This document shows positions 34,446-43,778 of a stretch of DNA of 64,000 nt, piece after piece. The translations under genes and the position numbers were made by a program. The stretch comes from Actinomycetes bacterium (GTDB lineage Bacteria; Actinomycetota; Acidimicrobiia; Acidimicrobiales; Ilumatobacteraceae), in NCBI GenBank assembly GCA_029782355.1, contig JAKOUY010000011.1, forward strand, positions 310,001 to 374,000, written 5' to 3'. Numbering within the stretch: the stretch's first letter is position 1; each line of letters opens with the position of its first letter. The notes under the pieces were generated by a model. It worked only from the letters and a program-made list of their open reading frames with translations. It was not told where the DNA came from and did no database searches.

Positions 34446-37400
34446 ATGGGCACCCCGACCGTCGCGCCCGCTGCCAGCCCGTCGAGCGGGCGCGTTCCCG
34501 CCCCGAGCCGCATCGGCGTGGTCGAGCGAGGCGAGGCCGCCGTACGGATCCTGACCGCGCTCGGCGGCCTGGTCGTCGACGGTGGTCCGCCGACGACGAC
34601 CGTGCTGTTCACCACGGAGCGGGAGTCGCCGTGGTACGGGCGCGAGGCCGACGATGTCGTCCACCTCCCCGGCCGACCGAGTCCTGCCGGCGATCTGTCC
34701 CCGTCGATCGACGAGTGGCTCGACGCGTTCGGACGGGCACAGGTCGACACGGTGTGGATCGGGCGACCGGCCGTGCTCGGAACCGTCACCACGCACGGTC
34801 CGACCGAGCGCGCTGCGCTGCTGGCCGCCTGCGCTCGACGCGGCCTGAGCGTGATCGGACCCGATCCGGCCACCGTCGAGCGCCTCCTCGGCGCAGGGAG
34901 CCTGACCGAGCTGGCCACCGCCGCTGGGCTGGGGGTCGGACGCCGGCCGGAGCCCGGTCAGGGCTCGTGCCGGTTGATCGATGTCGACGTGCTCGTCGAC
35001 CACGCTGGGACGGTGTGGGCGCTGGACTGCCGCGACGTCTCCCTTCGACGCGGCGACGAACCGGTGATGGTCGAATCGCCGCCGGCCGCAAGCGCCCACG
35101 GACCCGACGACGCGGCGCTCTCGGCCTGGACGTCGGCCGCGGCGCGAGTTGCCGAGGCCGCCGGGTTGCATGGCGCGGCGGTGGTCACCCTGCGGGTCGA
35201 CGACGCCGGCCAACCGGCCGGGCGCATCGAGCTGGTCGGTGTCGACACCGTGGCCACGCCGCTGCACGCCACCACCGAGGAGCGCACCGGAACCAGCGTG
35301 ATCGGTTGGCGACTGCGCCTGGCCCACGGCGCGTCACTCGACCGCAGCGCTCCCGCCGGGGAGGGCGTCGTCGTCGAGGCCCGACTGATGGCCGTCGACA
35401 TCGGCGCCGGCCCGGACGGGAGCGATCGGGTTGCCGGTGGTCGGGTGGCGCTGTTGTCCTTCCCCGTCGGCACCGGGGTGCGCATCGACGCCAACCGCCG
35501 CCCGGGCGATCCGGTGTCAAGTGACGACCCACTGCTGGCCGTGATCACCGCGTGGGGACCGGATCGTGCCGTCGCCATCGGCCGGCTGCGCCGAGCCCTG
35601 GCACGAACCGCCGTGGTCGTGGACGGTGGGGTCACCAACCGCGCCTTCCTGCTCGACCTGCTCGGCCGGGACGATGTGGCCAGCGGGCGGACCGATTGCT
35701 CCTGGCTGGACGCCGTGGTCGCCGCTGGTGACCCGGCGCCGCCCGACCCGCTGGCCCTGGTCGCCGGGGCGATCGAGGCCTACGAGGCCGACCGCTCGAT
35801 GGCCGAGGTGGCCTTCTTCGCCACCGCCGAGCGCGGCCGGCCGGAACGGCCCGAGGACGTCGGCGCCGCCCTCGAACTGGCCTACCGCGGGGTGCCCTAC
35901 GTCGTGCAGGTCGACCGGACCGCGGCGCGCCAGTACGCCGTCCGGCTGGGCGACCAGGTCGCCGAGGTGACCTACGACCGGCTCAACGAGTTCGAGCGCC
36001 GCCTGGCCTGCGCCGGCCGCCGCCACCGAGCGGTGGTCACACCGAGCGGCCATGGGGTCCGTGTCGAGCTCGACGGGGTCGCCCATCGGGTCGAGCGCGA
36101 AGACGGCATCGTCGTGCGCGCCGCGGCGCCGGCCCTGGTCGTCGCCCCCCTGGTCCAGCCCGGTCAGACGGTCACCGCCGGCACGCCCATCGCCGTGCTC
36201 GAGTCGATGAAGATGGAGACCACCGTCACCGCCCCGTTCGACGGCGAGGTGCTGGCAGTCTCCGTGGTGGCCAACTCGCAGGTCGAGGGCGGTGCGCCGC
36301 TCATGCGCATCCGGCCGCTCACCTCCCGGGCGGTGGCCGATCATGCGCCGGCCGAACCACTCGGACTCGCCGGCCTGGAGCGGCGCGTCGACACCACCCG
36401 GAAGCCGTGCGATCGGGTCTACGAGCCGCTCGGCAACTACCTGCTGGGCTACGACCTGGCACACGCCGACCTCCGCCGGTTGCTGACCCAGCAACGGCGG
36501 CTGGCCGAGATCGCCGCGCCCGACGACGCCGACCTGCTGGCCTGCGAGGACGGGCTGTTGGACATCTACGCCGAGCTCGGGGCCCTGTACCGGCCGACCA
36601 CCGAGGCTTCCGGCGAGCCCGGCGACGACGTCACGACGGAGAACACCCAGGAGTACCTGACCGCCTTCCTCCAGTGGCTGGACGCCGACCGCGCCGGCTT
36701 GCCCGAGCCGTATCGGGCCCGGCTGCGCACCGCGCTGGCCCGCTACGGCGTGACCAGCCTGCGCTCGCCGCAGCTGCGCGAGGCGCTGATGTGGTTGTTC
36801 CGCTCGGTCACCCGCCTCGGTGAGCTCGGTCCGGTGGTGACGGCGATCCTCGAGCGCCGCCTGGCCCACGCGGACGCCGTCCGGCCGCACACCGGCGCCG
36901 ACGGCCGAGCCCGCCTCGAGCGGCTGGCGAGCGCCACGGACGGTCGCCAGCAAGCCATCGCCGACCTGGCTCGCGACGTCGAGTTCCGCGACTTCGACGA
37001 GCCGCCCATGCTCGCCGCCGCCGCCGAGCTGGACGCCGAGATGTCCGCGCATCTCGCAGTGCTCACCGAGCATCCCGACGCGCCCGACCGGGCCGAACGG
37101 ATCGCCCGTCTGGTGTGGTGCCCGAACCCGTTGCGCTCGTTGCTGCTCACCACCTGGCGGGCGGCCGGCCCCCACGCCACGGCCGTCCGGGATCTGGTCC
37201 TGGAGATCCACCTCCGCCGCTTCTACCGGATCCGCCAGCTCGGCGAGATCCGCTTCGTCGACGCCGGCGCCGTTCGCGTCGCCGCCTGCGACTATCCCCA
37301 CGACGGCCAGCCGGTGCAACTGTGGGCCACGTACTGCCCGCTCGCCGACGCCCCGGCAGCCATGGCCGCCCTCGCCCCGCTGGCCGACGCGGTGCCGCCG

Positions 37401-39959
37401 GGCACCCAGATCGTGGTCGACCTGGTGACCTGGACGGCCGACCCGCTCGGCGACGTGCAGCGTGCCGCCGACGATGCTGCGGCGACGCTGGCGCCGCACG
37501 GCTGGACCCACCCGCTGCATCGCCTCGACCTGACCGTCACCCATGACCGTGCCGGCGGCACGGTGGACGCCGCTGCCGGCGACACCGCCGACCAGCCCGG
37601 TGACGAACACCTGCGAACCCGCAACCTGACCTTCCGCCAGGACGCAGATGGATCGCTGGTCGAGGAACGGCTGTACCGCAACCTGCACCCGATGCTGGCC
37701 AAGCGCCTGGAGATCTGGCGGTTGGCCAACTTCGAGCTCGAGCGGCTGGCCTCCCCGGAGGACGTCTACCTGTTCCTCGGCGTGGCCCGCACCAATCCCA
37801 AGGACCGCCGGCTGTTCGCCCTGGCGGAGGTCCGTGACCTCACCCCGGCACAGACCGCGTCTCCAGGCACGGACGGTTCGCGCACGTCCTACCCCCGCTT
37901 GGAACGCACCGTGCTGCTGGCGCTGGCGGCGATGCGCGCCGAGCTGAGCCGCTTCGTCCCGGCCGATCGTCCGACGATCAACCGGATGGTCGTGGCCGTC
38001 ACCGCACCGTGGACCATGCCACTGGCCGACCGCGAAGCCGTGGCCCAGCGGTTCGCTCCGATGGCCCGGCGAGTCGGCCTGGAGAAGGTCGTCGTCAAGG
38101 TGCAGATCCCCGACGACACCGCTCCCGGCGGGCTGCGCGATGCGGTGCTGCACTTCGAGGGGGTCGGGCGGACGGTGCTCGTGCGCGAGGACACCGCCGG
38201 CGACCAGCCGGTCAGCCCGCTGAGCGGCTACAAGCAGAAGGTCCTCACCGCTGCCCGGTTCGGCTCGCCGTACCCGTACGAGATCGCCAAGCTGTTTGGT
38301 CAGCTGAACCCGCGGCGCAGCGGGCTGGCACCGGACACCTTCGTCGAGCTCGATCTGGACGACACGGGTGAGGAGCTCGTGCCGGTGGACCGCCTGGCCG
38401 GCAGCAACACGGCGCACATCGTGGTCGGGCTGCTGACCAACCACACCGAGGTCGTCCCCGAGGGGATCACGCGTGTCGCCCTGCTCTCCGACCCGACGCA
38501 GGGCCTCGGCAATCTCGCCGAGCCCGAGTGCCGGCGGATCAACGCCGCGCTGGCCTACGCCGCCGCCCACCAGCTGCCCGTGGAGTGGTTCGCCGTCAGC
38601 TCCGGCGCGCTGATCGCCATGGACTCGGGCACGGAGAACATGGACTGGATCGCCCTGACGTTGCGCCGGCTGATCGAGTTCACCCAGGCCGGCGGGGAGA
38701 TCAACATCGTCGTCACCGGCATCAACGTCGGCGGCCAGCCGTACTGGAACGCCGAGGCGACGATGCTGACCCACACCCGCGGCATCCTGGTCATGACCCC
38801 GGCGTCGGCCATGGTGCTGACCGGCAAGCAAGCCCTCGACTTCTCCGGGGCGGTGTCCGCCGAGGACAACTTCGGCATCGGCGGTTACGACCGGGTGATG
38901 GGTCCGAACGGCCAGGCCCAGTACTGGGCCCCGTCGTTCACCGACGCCTGCCGGCTCCTCCTGCGGCACTACGACCTGACCTACGTGGTCCCCGGTGAGC
39001 GCTTCCCCCGCCGCCGGCCCACCGCCGATCCCGCCGACCGTGACGTCCGCCCCAGCCCACACGCCGTGCTGGCGGACAGCCCGTTCACCACCGTCGGCGA
39101 CGTCTTCTCCGCCGACCTCAACCCGGAGCGCAAGCAGCCCTTCGACATGCGCTCGGTGATGCGCGCCGTCGCTGACGCCGACAGCGAGCCGCTCGAGCGT
39201 TGGAAGGACCTGCGCGACGGCGACACCTCGATCGTCTGGGACACCACCGTGGGTGGGATCCCGGTGCTGCTGCTCGGCCTGGAGTCGCACACCGTGCGCC
39301 GAACCGGCTACGTGCCCGCCGACGGCCCGCCGGCGTGGACCTCGGGCACCCTGTTCCCGCACTCGTCGCGCAAGACCGCCCGCTCGATCAACGCCGCCAG
39401 CGGCAACCGTCCGCTGGTGGTGCTGGCCAACCTCTCCGGGTTCGACGGCTCACCCGAATCGATGCGCCGCCGGCAGCTGGAGTTCGGCGCCGAGATCGGC
39501 CGGGCGGTGACCAACTTCGACGGGCCGATCGTGTTCGTCGTGGTCTCGCGCTATCACGGCGGGGCATTCGTGGTGTTCTCCAAGGCGCTCAACGAGTCGA
39601 TGGAGATCGCCGCCGTCGAGGGCAGCTATGCCTCGGTGATCGGCGGTGCACCCGCGGCAGCCACGGTGTTCGCCCGCGACGTCAAGCAGCGCACCGAGCG
39701 CGACCCGCGTGTGGTCGATGCCCGCCAGGCGGTGGCCGGCGCGGCGCCCGCCGACGCCGCCGCGGCCCGCGCCCGGTTGGCCGAGCTGACCGCCGCGGTG
39801 CGCTCGGAGAAGCTCGGCGAGGTGGCCGACGAGTTCGACTCGATCCACACCATCGAGCGCGCCCAACGGGTCGGCTCGGTCGACCGGATCATCGCCGCCG
39901 CCGACCTGCGCCCCTACGTCATCGACGCCCTCGAACGGGGCATGGCCCGCTTCACCTGA
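34446..39959 (+). CDS. Eukaryote-style multidomain acyl-CoA carboxylase with a degenerate biotin carboxylase domain
   Basis: An 1837-residue fusion in the order BC-like, BCCP, ACC central region, carboxyltransferase. BC-like residues about 22-405 keep the N-terminal RIGVVERGEAAVRIL and a C-terminal lobe, but only about 35 residues separate VIGPDPATVERL from LIDVDVLVDHAG, where AccC has roughly 95, so the glycine-rich ATP-grasp lid is missing, and no EMN-R-QVEH motif remains. The BCCP has biotinyl Lys589 in ESMKMET. The central region includes HPMLAKRLEIWRLANFELERL and NPKDRRLFALAEVRDLTP, like eukaryotic ACC. The CT half includes GNLAEPECRRINAAL, GKQALDFSGAVSAEDN and GPNGQAQYWAPS. Starts: ATG 34446 or GTG 34437. 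Expected role is malonyl-CoA supply to the synthase or carboxyl transfer with BC supplied in trans. Confidence 0.88.
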   Translation: MGTPTVAPAASPSSGRVPAPSRIGVVERGEAAVRILTALGGLVVDGGPPTTTVLFTTERESPWYGREADDVVHLPGRPSPAGDLSPSIDEWLDAFGRAQVDTVWIGRPAVLGTVTTHGPTERAALLAACARRGLSVIGPDPATVERLLGAGSLTELATAAGLGVGRRPEPGQGSCRLIDVDVLVDHAGTVWALDCRDVSLRRGDEPVMVESPPAASAHGPDDAALSAWTSAAARVAEAAGLHGAAVVTLRVDDAGQPAGRIELVGVDTVATPLHATTEERTGTSVIGWRLRLAHGASLDRSAPAGEGVVVEARLMAVDIGAGPDGSDRVAGGRVALLSFPVGTGVRIDANRRPGDPVSSDDPLLAVITAWGPDRAVAIGRLRRALARTAVVVDGGVTNRAFLLDLLGRDDVASGRTDCSWLDAVVAAGDPAPPDPLALVAGAIEAYEADRSMAEVAFFATAERGRPERPEDVGAALELAYRGVPYVVQVDRTAARQYAVRLGDQVAEVTYDRLNEFERRLACAGRRHRAVVTPSGHGVRVELDGVAHRVEREDGIVVRAAAPALVVAPLVQPGQTVTAGTPIAVLESMKMETTVTAPFDGEVLAVSVVANSQVEGGAPLMRIRPLTSRAVADHAPAEPLGLAGLERRVDTTRKPCDRVYEPLGNYLLGYDLAHADLRRLLTQQRRLAEIAAPDDADLLACEDGLLDIYAELGALYRPTTEASGEPGDDVTTENTQEYLTAFLQWLDADRAGLPEPYRARLRTALARYGVTSLRSPQLREALMWLFRSVTRLGELGPVVTAILERRLAHADAVRPHTGADGRARLERLASATDGRQQAIADLARDVEFRDFDEPPMLAAAAELDAEMSAHLAVLTEHPDAPDRAERIARLVWCPNPLRSLLLTTWRAAGPHATAVRDLVLEIHLRRFYRIRQLGEIRFVDAGAVRVAACDYPHDGQPVQLWATYCPLADAPAAMAALAPLADAVPPGTQIVVDLVTWTADPLGDVQRAADDAAATLAPHGWTHPLHRLDLTVTHDRAGGTVDAAAGDTADQPGDEHLRTRNLTFRQDADGSLVEERLYRNLHPMLAKRLEIWRLANFELERLASPEDVYLFLGVARTNPKDRRLFALAEVRDLTPAQTASPGTDGSRTSYPRLERTVLLALAAMRAELSRFVPADRPTINRMVVAVTAPWTMPLADREAVAQRFAPMARRVGLEKVVVKVQIPDDTAPGGLRDAVLHFEGVGRTVLVREDTAGDQPVSPLSGYKQKVLTAARFGSPYPYEIAKLFGQLNPRRSGLAPDTFVELDLDDTGEELVPVDRLAGSNTAHIVVGLLTNHTEVVPEGITRVALLSDPTQGLGNLAEPECRRINAALAYAAAHQLPVEWFAVSSGALIAMDSGTENMDWIALTLRRLIEFTQAGGEINIVVTGINVGGQPYWNAEATMLTHTRGILVMTPASAMVLTGKQALDFSGAVSAEDNFGIGGYDRVMGPNGQAQYWAPSFTDACRLLLRHYDLTYVVPGERFPRRRPTADPADRDVRPSPHAVLADSPFTTVGDVFSADLNPERKQPFDMRSVMRAVADADSEPLERWKDLRDGDTSIVWDTTVGGIPVLLLGLESHTVRRTGYVPADGPPAWTSGTLFPHSSRKTARSINAASGNRPLVVLANLSGFDGSPESMRRRQLEFGAEIGRAVTNFDGPIVFVVVSRYHGGAFVVFSKALNESMEIAAVEGSYASVIGGAPAAATVFARDVKQRTERDPRVVDARQAVAGAAPADAAAARARLAELTAAVRSEKLGEVADEFDSIHTIERAQRVGSVDRIIAAADLRPYVIDALERGMARFT

Positions 39960-40009
39960 CCGGCGGGCGACCGACGCCCTGCCCCCAACGGCCGGTGCAG
40001 CCGTTCTGG

Positions 40010-40045
40010 TCGTGACCGGAACCGCACGGGCGGTTCGAGTCACGA
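40010..40045. terminator. Hairpin between convergent carboxylase and phosphopantetheinyl transferase genes
   Basis: Outer TCGTGAC (40010-40016) pairs with GTCACGA (40039-40045); inner AACCGC (40020-40025) pairs with GCGGTT (40030-40035) around an ACGG loop. No T-run. It sits 50 nt after the carboxylase stop and 34 nt after the PPTase stop, so it probably acts in both directions. Confidence 0.55.
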
Positions 40046-40078
40046 CACGAACGGGTGGGAGCGGCGGTCCGCCCGGCG

Positions 40079-40846
40079 TCACCGCCGGACGAGGGGCTCG
40101 GTCTGCCAGGTGTGCAGGGGTTCGGCCGCGGCCAGGTCGCTCCCGCCCGGCAGCATGACCGGCGGGGTGTCGGGCAGGTGTGACTCGGCGAAGCAGACCG
40201 TCAGCACGAACTGGCCGTCGCGCCGCCAGTAGCCGGGGAACTGCTGATCGAGGGCGGTCACCTGCAGGCGCCCCCATCCCGAGGCGTCCGCGGCTCGCCC
40301 GTCGAGGGCGACGTGCACCTGGTGGGTGTCGACGCGCAGACCGAGCTGCAGCACCTTCAGGGCGGCCTCCTTCGCCGACCAGTGCAGGTTGGCCAGGGCG
40401 TGACGGTCGTCGTCGGTCGCCGCGGCGCGCACGATGCCCGCCTCGGTGGCGGTCAGGAAGTCGGCGACGAACTCGGGACTGCGCTCCTCGACGATCTCCA
40501 GGTCGACCCCCAGGGTTCCGGCCTCGAACGAGCCCGGCGGGCTGACCAGGCACACCGCCCAGCCGGCGCGGTCGGTGAGCGAGACGTCCACCGCCGCGGC
40601 CTCCCCGTCGACCATCACGAACGGCGCGCCACTGGGGCGGTTGCGGATCTCGACCCGGCGCAGCTGCTCCGGGTTGGTGCCGAGACCCAGTGCGGCAGCC
40701 ACCGCATGCTTGGACGTCCACCGCCGGACCAGGTACTCGCGGTGCGGTTTGGTGAACCGGAACGTGGCCAGCCGGGCCATCTCCCCCGCCGACAACCAGT
40801 CGCGGTCGTCGGGCAGGTCGGGTTCCCCGTGGGCCAGCCAGCGCAT
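40079..40846 (-). CDS. Sfp-type 4'-phosphopantetheinyl transferase
   Basis: A 255-residue enzyme that moves phosphopantetheine from CoA to carrier proteins. Motifs in order: [26 protein letters not shown], the metal-binding [11 protein letters not shown] near residue 110, and [19 protein letters not shown] near residue 155. It is encoded on the opposite strand, convergent with the carboxylase, and is the natural partner for the synthase ACP, whose attachment residue is Thr rather than Ser. Divergent from gpsA with 46 nt between starts. Confidence 0.93.
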   Translation of the reverse strand: MRWLAHGEPDLPDDRDWLSAGEMARLATFRFTKPHREYLVRRWTSKHAVAAALGLGTNPEQLRRVEIRNRPSGAPFVMVDGEAAAVDVSLTDRAGWAVCLVSPPGSFEAGTLGVDLEIVEERSPEFVADFLTATEAGIVRAAATDDDRHALANLHWSAKEAALKVLQLGLRVDTHQVHVALDGRAADASGWGRLQVTALDQQFPGYWRRDGQFVLTVCFAESHLPDTPPVMLPGGSDLAAAEPLHTWQTEPLVRR

Positions 40847-40892
40847 CGCCCACGATCATGCCAGCCAGCTAGCTTCCCACCGGGAGGCAATG

Positions 40893-41894
40893 ATGCGCGC
40901 AACGGTGTTGGGAGCCGGCTCGTGGGGCACGGCGCTGGGACTGGTGCTGGCCGACAACGGCCACCAGGTGACCATGTGGGACATCGACACCGGCGTGCTC
41001 GACGCCATCGCCGCGACGCAGGAGAACACCCGGTACCTGCCCGGCCTGCCGCTCCCGCCCACGATGGGGTCCTCGCCCGACATCGGCACGGCACTCGCCG
41101 GCGCCGAACTGGTGGTGGTCGCCGTACCGTCGCCCGTCGTCCGCCTGGTCGGCCAGCAGGCCGCGCCGCACCTGGCGCAGGGGACGTGGATCTGCTGCGT
41201 CGCCAAAGGCGTCGAGACCGACTCGTTGAAGACGATGAACGAGGTGCTGGAGGACGTCCTGCCGATCCCGATGCAGCCCTACCTGGCGTTCCTGTCGGGG
41301 CCGTCGTTCGCCAAGGAGGTGGCCCAACGGCTGCCGACCGCGGTCACCGTCGCCGCCCGCTGGGAGCACGCCGCCCGCCGGGTGCAGGAGGCCTTCGCCA
41401 CGCCCGTCTTCCGCCCGTACACCTCGACCGACGTGATGGGCGTGGAGATCGGCGGGTGCGTGAAGAACGTCATCGCCATCGCCGCGGGCGTGGCCGAGGG
41501 CCTCGGCTACGGCGCCAACGCCCGCGCTGCGCTGGTCACCCGCGGCCTGGCGGAGATCTCCCGCCTGGCGGTTGCCCGCGGGGCCAACGCCCTGACCCTC
41601 GACGGCCTGGCTGGCATGGGCGACCTGCTGCTGACCTGCTCGTCGGTGCTGTCGCGCAACTTCCGGGTCGGCCTCGGTCTGGGCCACGGCAAGACGCTGG
41701 AGGAGGTCCAGGCCGAGCTCGGCCAGGTGGCCGAAGGCGTGGTCAACGCCCGCAGCACGGCGGCCATGGCCGAGCGGTGGGGCGTGGACATGCCGATCAG
41801 CGACATCGTCCACCAGATGCTGTACCGGGGCCTGGCGCCGGCCGACGCCGTGCCCCTGCTGATGTCCCGGGCGATGAAGCCCGAGCGCTACTGA
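40893..41894 (+). CDS. gpsA: NAD(P)-dependent glycerol-3-phosphate dehydrogenase
   Basis: A 333-residue enzyme that makes sn-glycerol 3-phosphate for phospholipid synthesis. Motifs: [41 protein letters not shown], the catalytic Lys in [13 protein letters not shown] and [12 protein letters not shown]. Two ATGs are adjacent in frame (40890, 40893); 40893 is chosen as it lies 5 nt after GGGAGG (40882-40887). A TAGCTT hexamer at 40870-40875 may be the -10. Its last 7 nt overlap the convergent peroxiredoxin gene. Confidence 0.95.
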   Translation: MRATVLGAGSWGTALGLVLADNGHQVTMWDIDTGVLDAIAATQENTRYLPGLPLPPTMGSSPDIGTALAGAELVVVAVPSPVVRLVGQQAAPHLAQGTWICCVAKGVETDSLKTMNEVLEDVLPIPMQPYLAFLSGPSFAKEVAQRLPTAVTVAARWEHAARRVQEAFATPVFRPYTSTDVMGVEIGGCVKNVIAIAAGVAEGLGYGANARAALVTRGLAEISRLAVARGANALTLDGLAGMGDLLLTCSSVLSRNFRVGLGLGHGKTLEEVQAELGQVAEGVVNARSTAAMAERWGVDMPISDIVHQMLYRGLAPADAVPLLMSRAMKPERY

Positions 41895-42361
41895 CCGGAC
41901 CCGGGCAGGCCGCGCAGCACCTCGACCAGCTCGCTGACCGGTCGGTAGGTCAGCCCGGCGATGGCCCGGTGGACATAGCGGATCCGACCGTCGGCGTCGA
42001 CGATGAACACGCTGCGGCGGGGGAAGCCGATCGGGCCGAGCGTGCCGTACAGCCCGGCGACCTGCTTGTCGGTGTCGGCCAGGAGTGGGAAGCGGAACCC
42101 GTGCTTGGCCGCGAAGCGCTCGTGGCTGGCAATCCCCTGCGGGCTGATGCCCAGGATCTGGGCGTCGAGCGAGTCGAACTCGTCGAGTCCGTCGTTGTAG
42201 CTGTTCAGCTGCTTGGTGCACACCGGCGTGTCGTCGCCGGGATAGAACACCAGGACCACCGGGCGGCCGCGGTAGTCGGCCAGCGAGATCGAGCGCTCGA
42301 TCCCGCCGTCGCACGCCGCCAGGGTGAAGTCCGGGGCGCGGTCGCCGACGCCGACGCTCAT
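41888..42361 (-). CDS. Peroxiredoxin (Bcp/AhpE-like thiol peroxidase)
   Basis: A 157-residue thioredoxin-fold peroxidase. N-terminal [15 protein letters not shown] is followed by [17 protein letters not shown] with the peroxidatic Cys; the usual small residue before that Cys is Val. No second Cys is at the normal Bcp resolving position five residues on, so it may use an outside thiol such as mycothiol or thioredoxin. It follows yebC closely (10 nt) and may share its transcript. Confidence 0.88.
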   Translation of the reverse strand: MSVGVGDRAPDFTLAACDGGIERSISLADYRGRPVVLVFYPGDDTPVCTKQLNSYNDGLDEFDSLDAQILGISPQGIASHERFAAKHGFRFPLLADTDKQVAGLYGTLGPIGFPRRSVFIVDADGRIRYVHRAIAGLTYRPVSELVEVLRGLPGSGQ

Positions 42362-42371
42362 GACCCGGCGC

Positions 42372-43118
42372 TCACTCGCCGACCCGTTCCATCAGCTCGT
42401 CGGAGATGTCGAAGTTCGAATAGATGTCCTGGACGTCGTCGTTGTCCTCCAGGGCGTCCATGATCCGCAGGATCTTGCGGGCGTCATCGGTGTCGGTGAC
42501 GGCCACCGACACACTGGACACCATCGTGCTCTCCGCCGACGCCACCTCCAGGCCGGCCGCCTGCAACGCGTCGCGCACGTCGTACACCGCCGAGGCGTCG
42601 GTCGTGATCCGCCAGCCGTCGTCGTCGGCGGCGACATCGTCGGCACCGGCTTCCAGGGCGGCCATCATCACGGTGTCCTCGTCGCCGCCGCTCACGGCGA
42701 TGACCCCCTTGCGGCTGAACTGCCAGCCGACCGCGCCGGGCTCGGCCATCGAGCCGCCGAGCTTGGAGAAGATGTTGCGGACCTCCGATCCGGTCCGATT
42801 GCGGTTGTCGGTCAGGACGTCGATCATCAAGGCCACCCCGCCCGGTGCGTACCCCTCGTAGGTGATCGCCTCGTAGGTCCCGGCGTCGCCCTCGCCGGTG
42901 CCGCGCCGGACCGCCCGGTCGATGGCCTCGTTGGTCATCTGCGCAGCCTTGGCCTTCAGCATTACGGTGCGCAGCGTGGCATTGGCGGCCGGATCGCCGC
43001 CGCCGTCACGCGCCGCCACCTCCAGCTGGCGGGCGATCTTGTTGAACAGCTTGCCGCGCGCCTTGTCGGCAGCGCCCTTCTTGTGCTTGATGGTTGCCCA
43101 CTTGGAATGGCCGGACAT
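42372..43118 (-). CDS. yebC: YebC/TACO1-family protein
   Basis: A 248-residue cytoplasmic protein starting MSGHSKWATIKHKKGAADKARGKLFNKIAR, the family signature, with later YEGYAPGGVALMIDVLTDNRNRT. Members act in transcription control or help ribosomes at proline-rich stretches. The ATG follows the pdxT TAG with no gap. In Mycobacterium yebC also follows pdxST and leads into the ruv region; here the ruv genes are 18 kb away. Confidence 0.95.
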   Translation of the reverse strand: MSGHSKWATIKHKKGAADKARGKLFNKIARQLEVAARDGGGDPAANATLRTVMLKAKAAQMTNEAIDRAVRRGTGEGDAGTYEAITYEGYAPGGVALMIDVLTDNRNRTGSEVRNIFSKLGGSMAEPGAVGWQFSRKGVIAVSGGDEDTVMMAALEAGADDVAADDDGWRITTDASAVYDVRDALQAAGLEVASAESTMVSSVSVAVTDTDDARKILRIMDALEDNDDVQDIYSNFDISDELMERVGE

Positions 43119-43748
43119 CTAGTTCTCCTGAGGGATGGGGTCGAGGAACGTGCGGAGGAACGTGGCGTGGACACGGGTGTCGCCACCGAGTTCGGGATGG
43201 AACGAGGCGGCCATCACCCGGCCGTGGCGGACCAGTACGGCCTCGCCATCGTACTGAGCGAGCACCTCGACCTCGGGTGCCACCTCGACGATGCGCGGGG
43301 CGCGGATGAACACGCCGTGGAACGGTCGGTCGAGCCCGGACACGGCGAGGTCGGTCTCGAAGCTGTCGATCTGGCGACCGAAGCCGTTGCGCCGAACGGT
43401 GATCGGCAGGGCGGCGAAACTGCGCTGGTCCGGTCGACCGTCGAGCACCTCGGTCGCCAGCAGGATCATCCCGGCGCAGGTGCCGAACACCGGGAGGCCG
43501 GCAGCGATCCGCTCCGTCAGCGGCGCGAACAGCCCGGACGTCCCGAGCAGACGGGACATCGTCGTCGACTCACCACCGGGCATCACCAGGGCGGTGACCG
43601 CGGCGAGGTCGTCGGGGGTGCGCACCTGGCGGGCGAGCACGCCGAGGCGGCGGAGGATCAGCTCGTGGGCGTGGAACGCGCCCTGCAGGGCGAGGACGCC
43701 GACCGCGTCAGCCGTGGAACCGGCCGGCGATCCGGCCGGGGTACCCAC
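43119..43748 (-). CDS. pdxT: Pyridoxal 5'-phosphate synthase glutaminase subunit
   Basis: A 209-residue class I glutaminase that feeds ammonia to PdxS. Visible: GVLALQGAFHAHELILRRLG, the oxyanion segment MPGGESTTMSRLL, the nucleophile in GTCAGMILLA, and the catalytic His-x-Glu in ASFHPELGGDTRVHATFL. GTG start at 43748; the first 15 residues (MGTPAGSPAGSTADA) are an extra leader. 30 nt after pdxS. Confidence 0.95.
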   Translation of the reverse strand: MGTPAGSPAGSTADAVGVLALQGAFHAHELILRRLGVLARQVRTPDDLAAVTALVMPGGESTTMSRLLGTSGLFAPLTERIAAGLPVFGTCAGMILLATEVLDGRPDQRSFAALPITVRRNGFGRQIDSFETDLAVSGLDRPFHGVFIRAPRIVEVAPEVEVLAQYDGEAVLVRHGRVMAASFHPELGGDTRVHATFLRTFLDPIPQEN

Positions 43749-43778
43749 CTGGGGGCTCCGTGACTCGACTCACGCCGA

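Noticed and set aside
28172-34918. A 2248-codon open frame antisense to the synthase and start of the carboxylase
   Set aside because: Low-complexity Gly/Arg/Val/His-rich translation without any domain; a product of strong third-position GC bias opposite a real gene with intact catalytic motifs.
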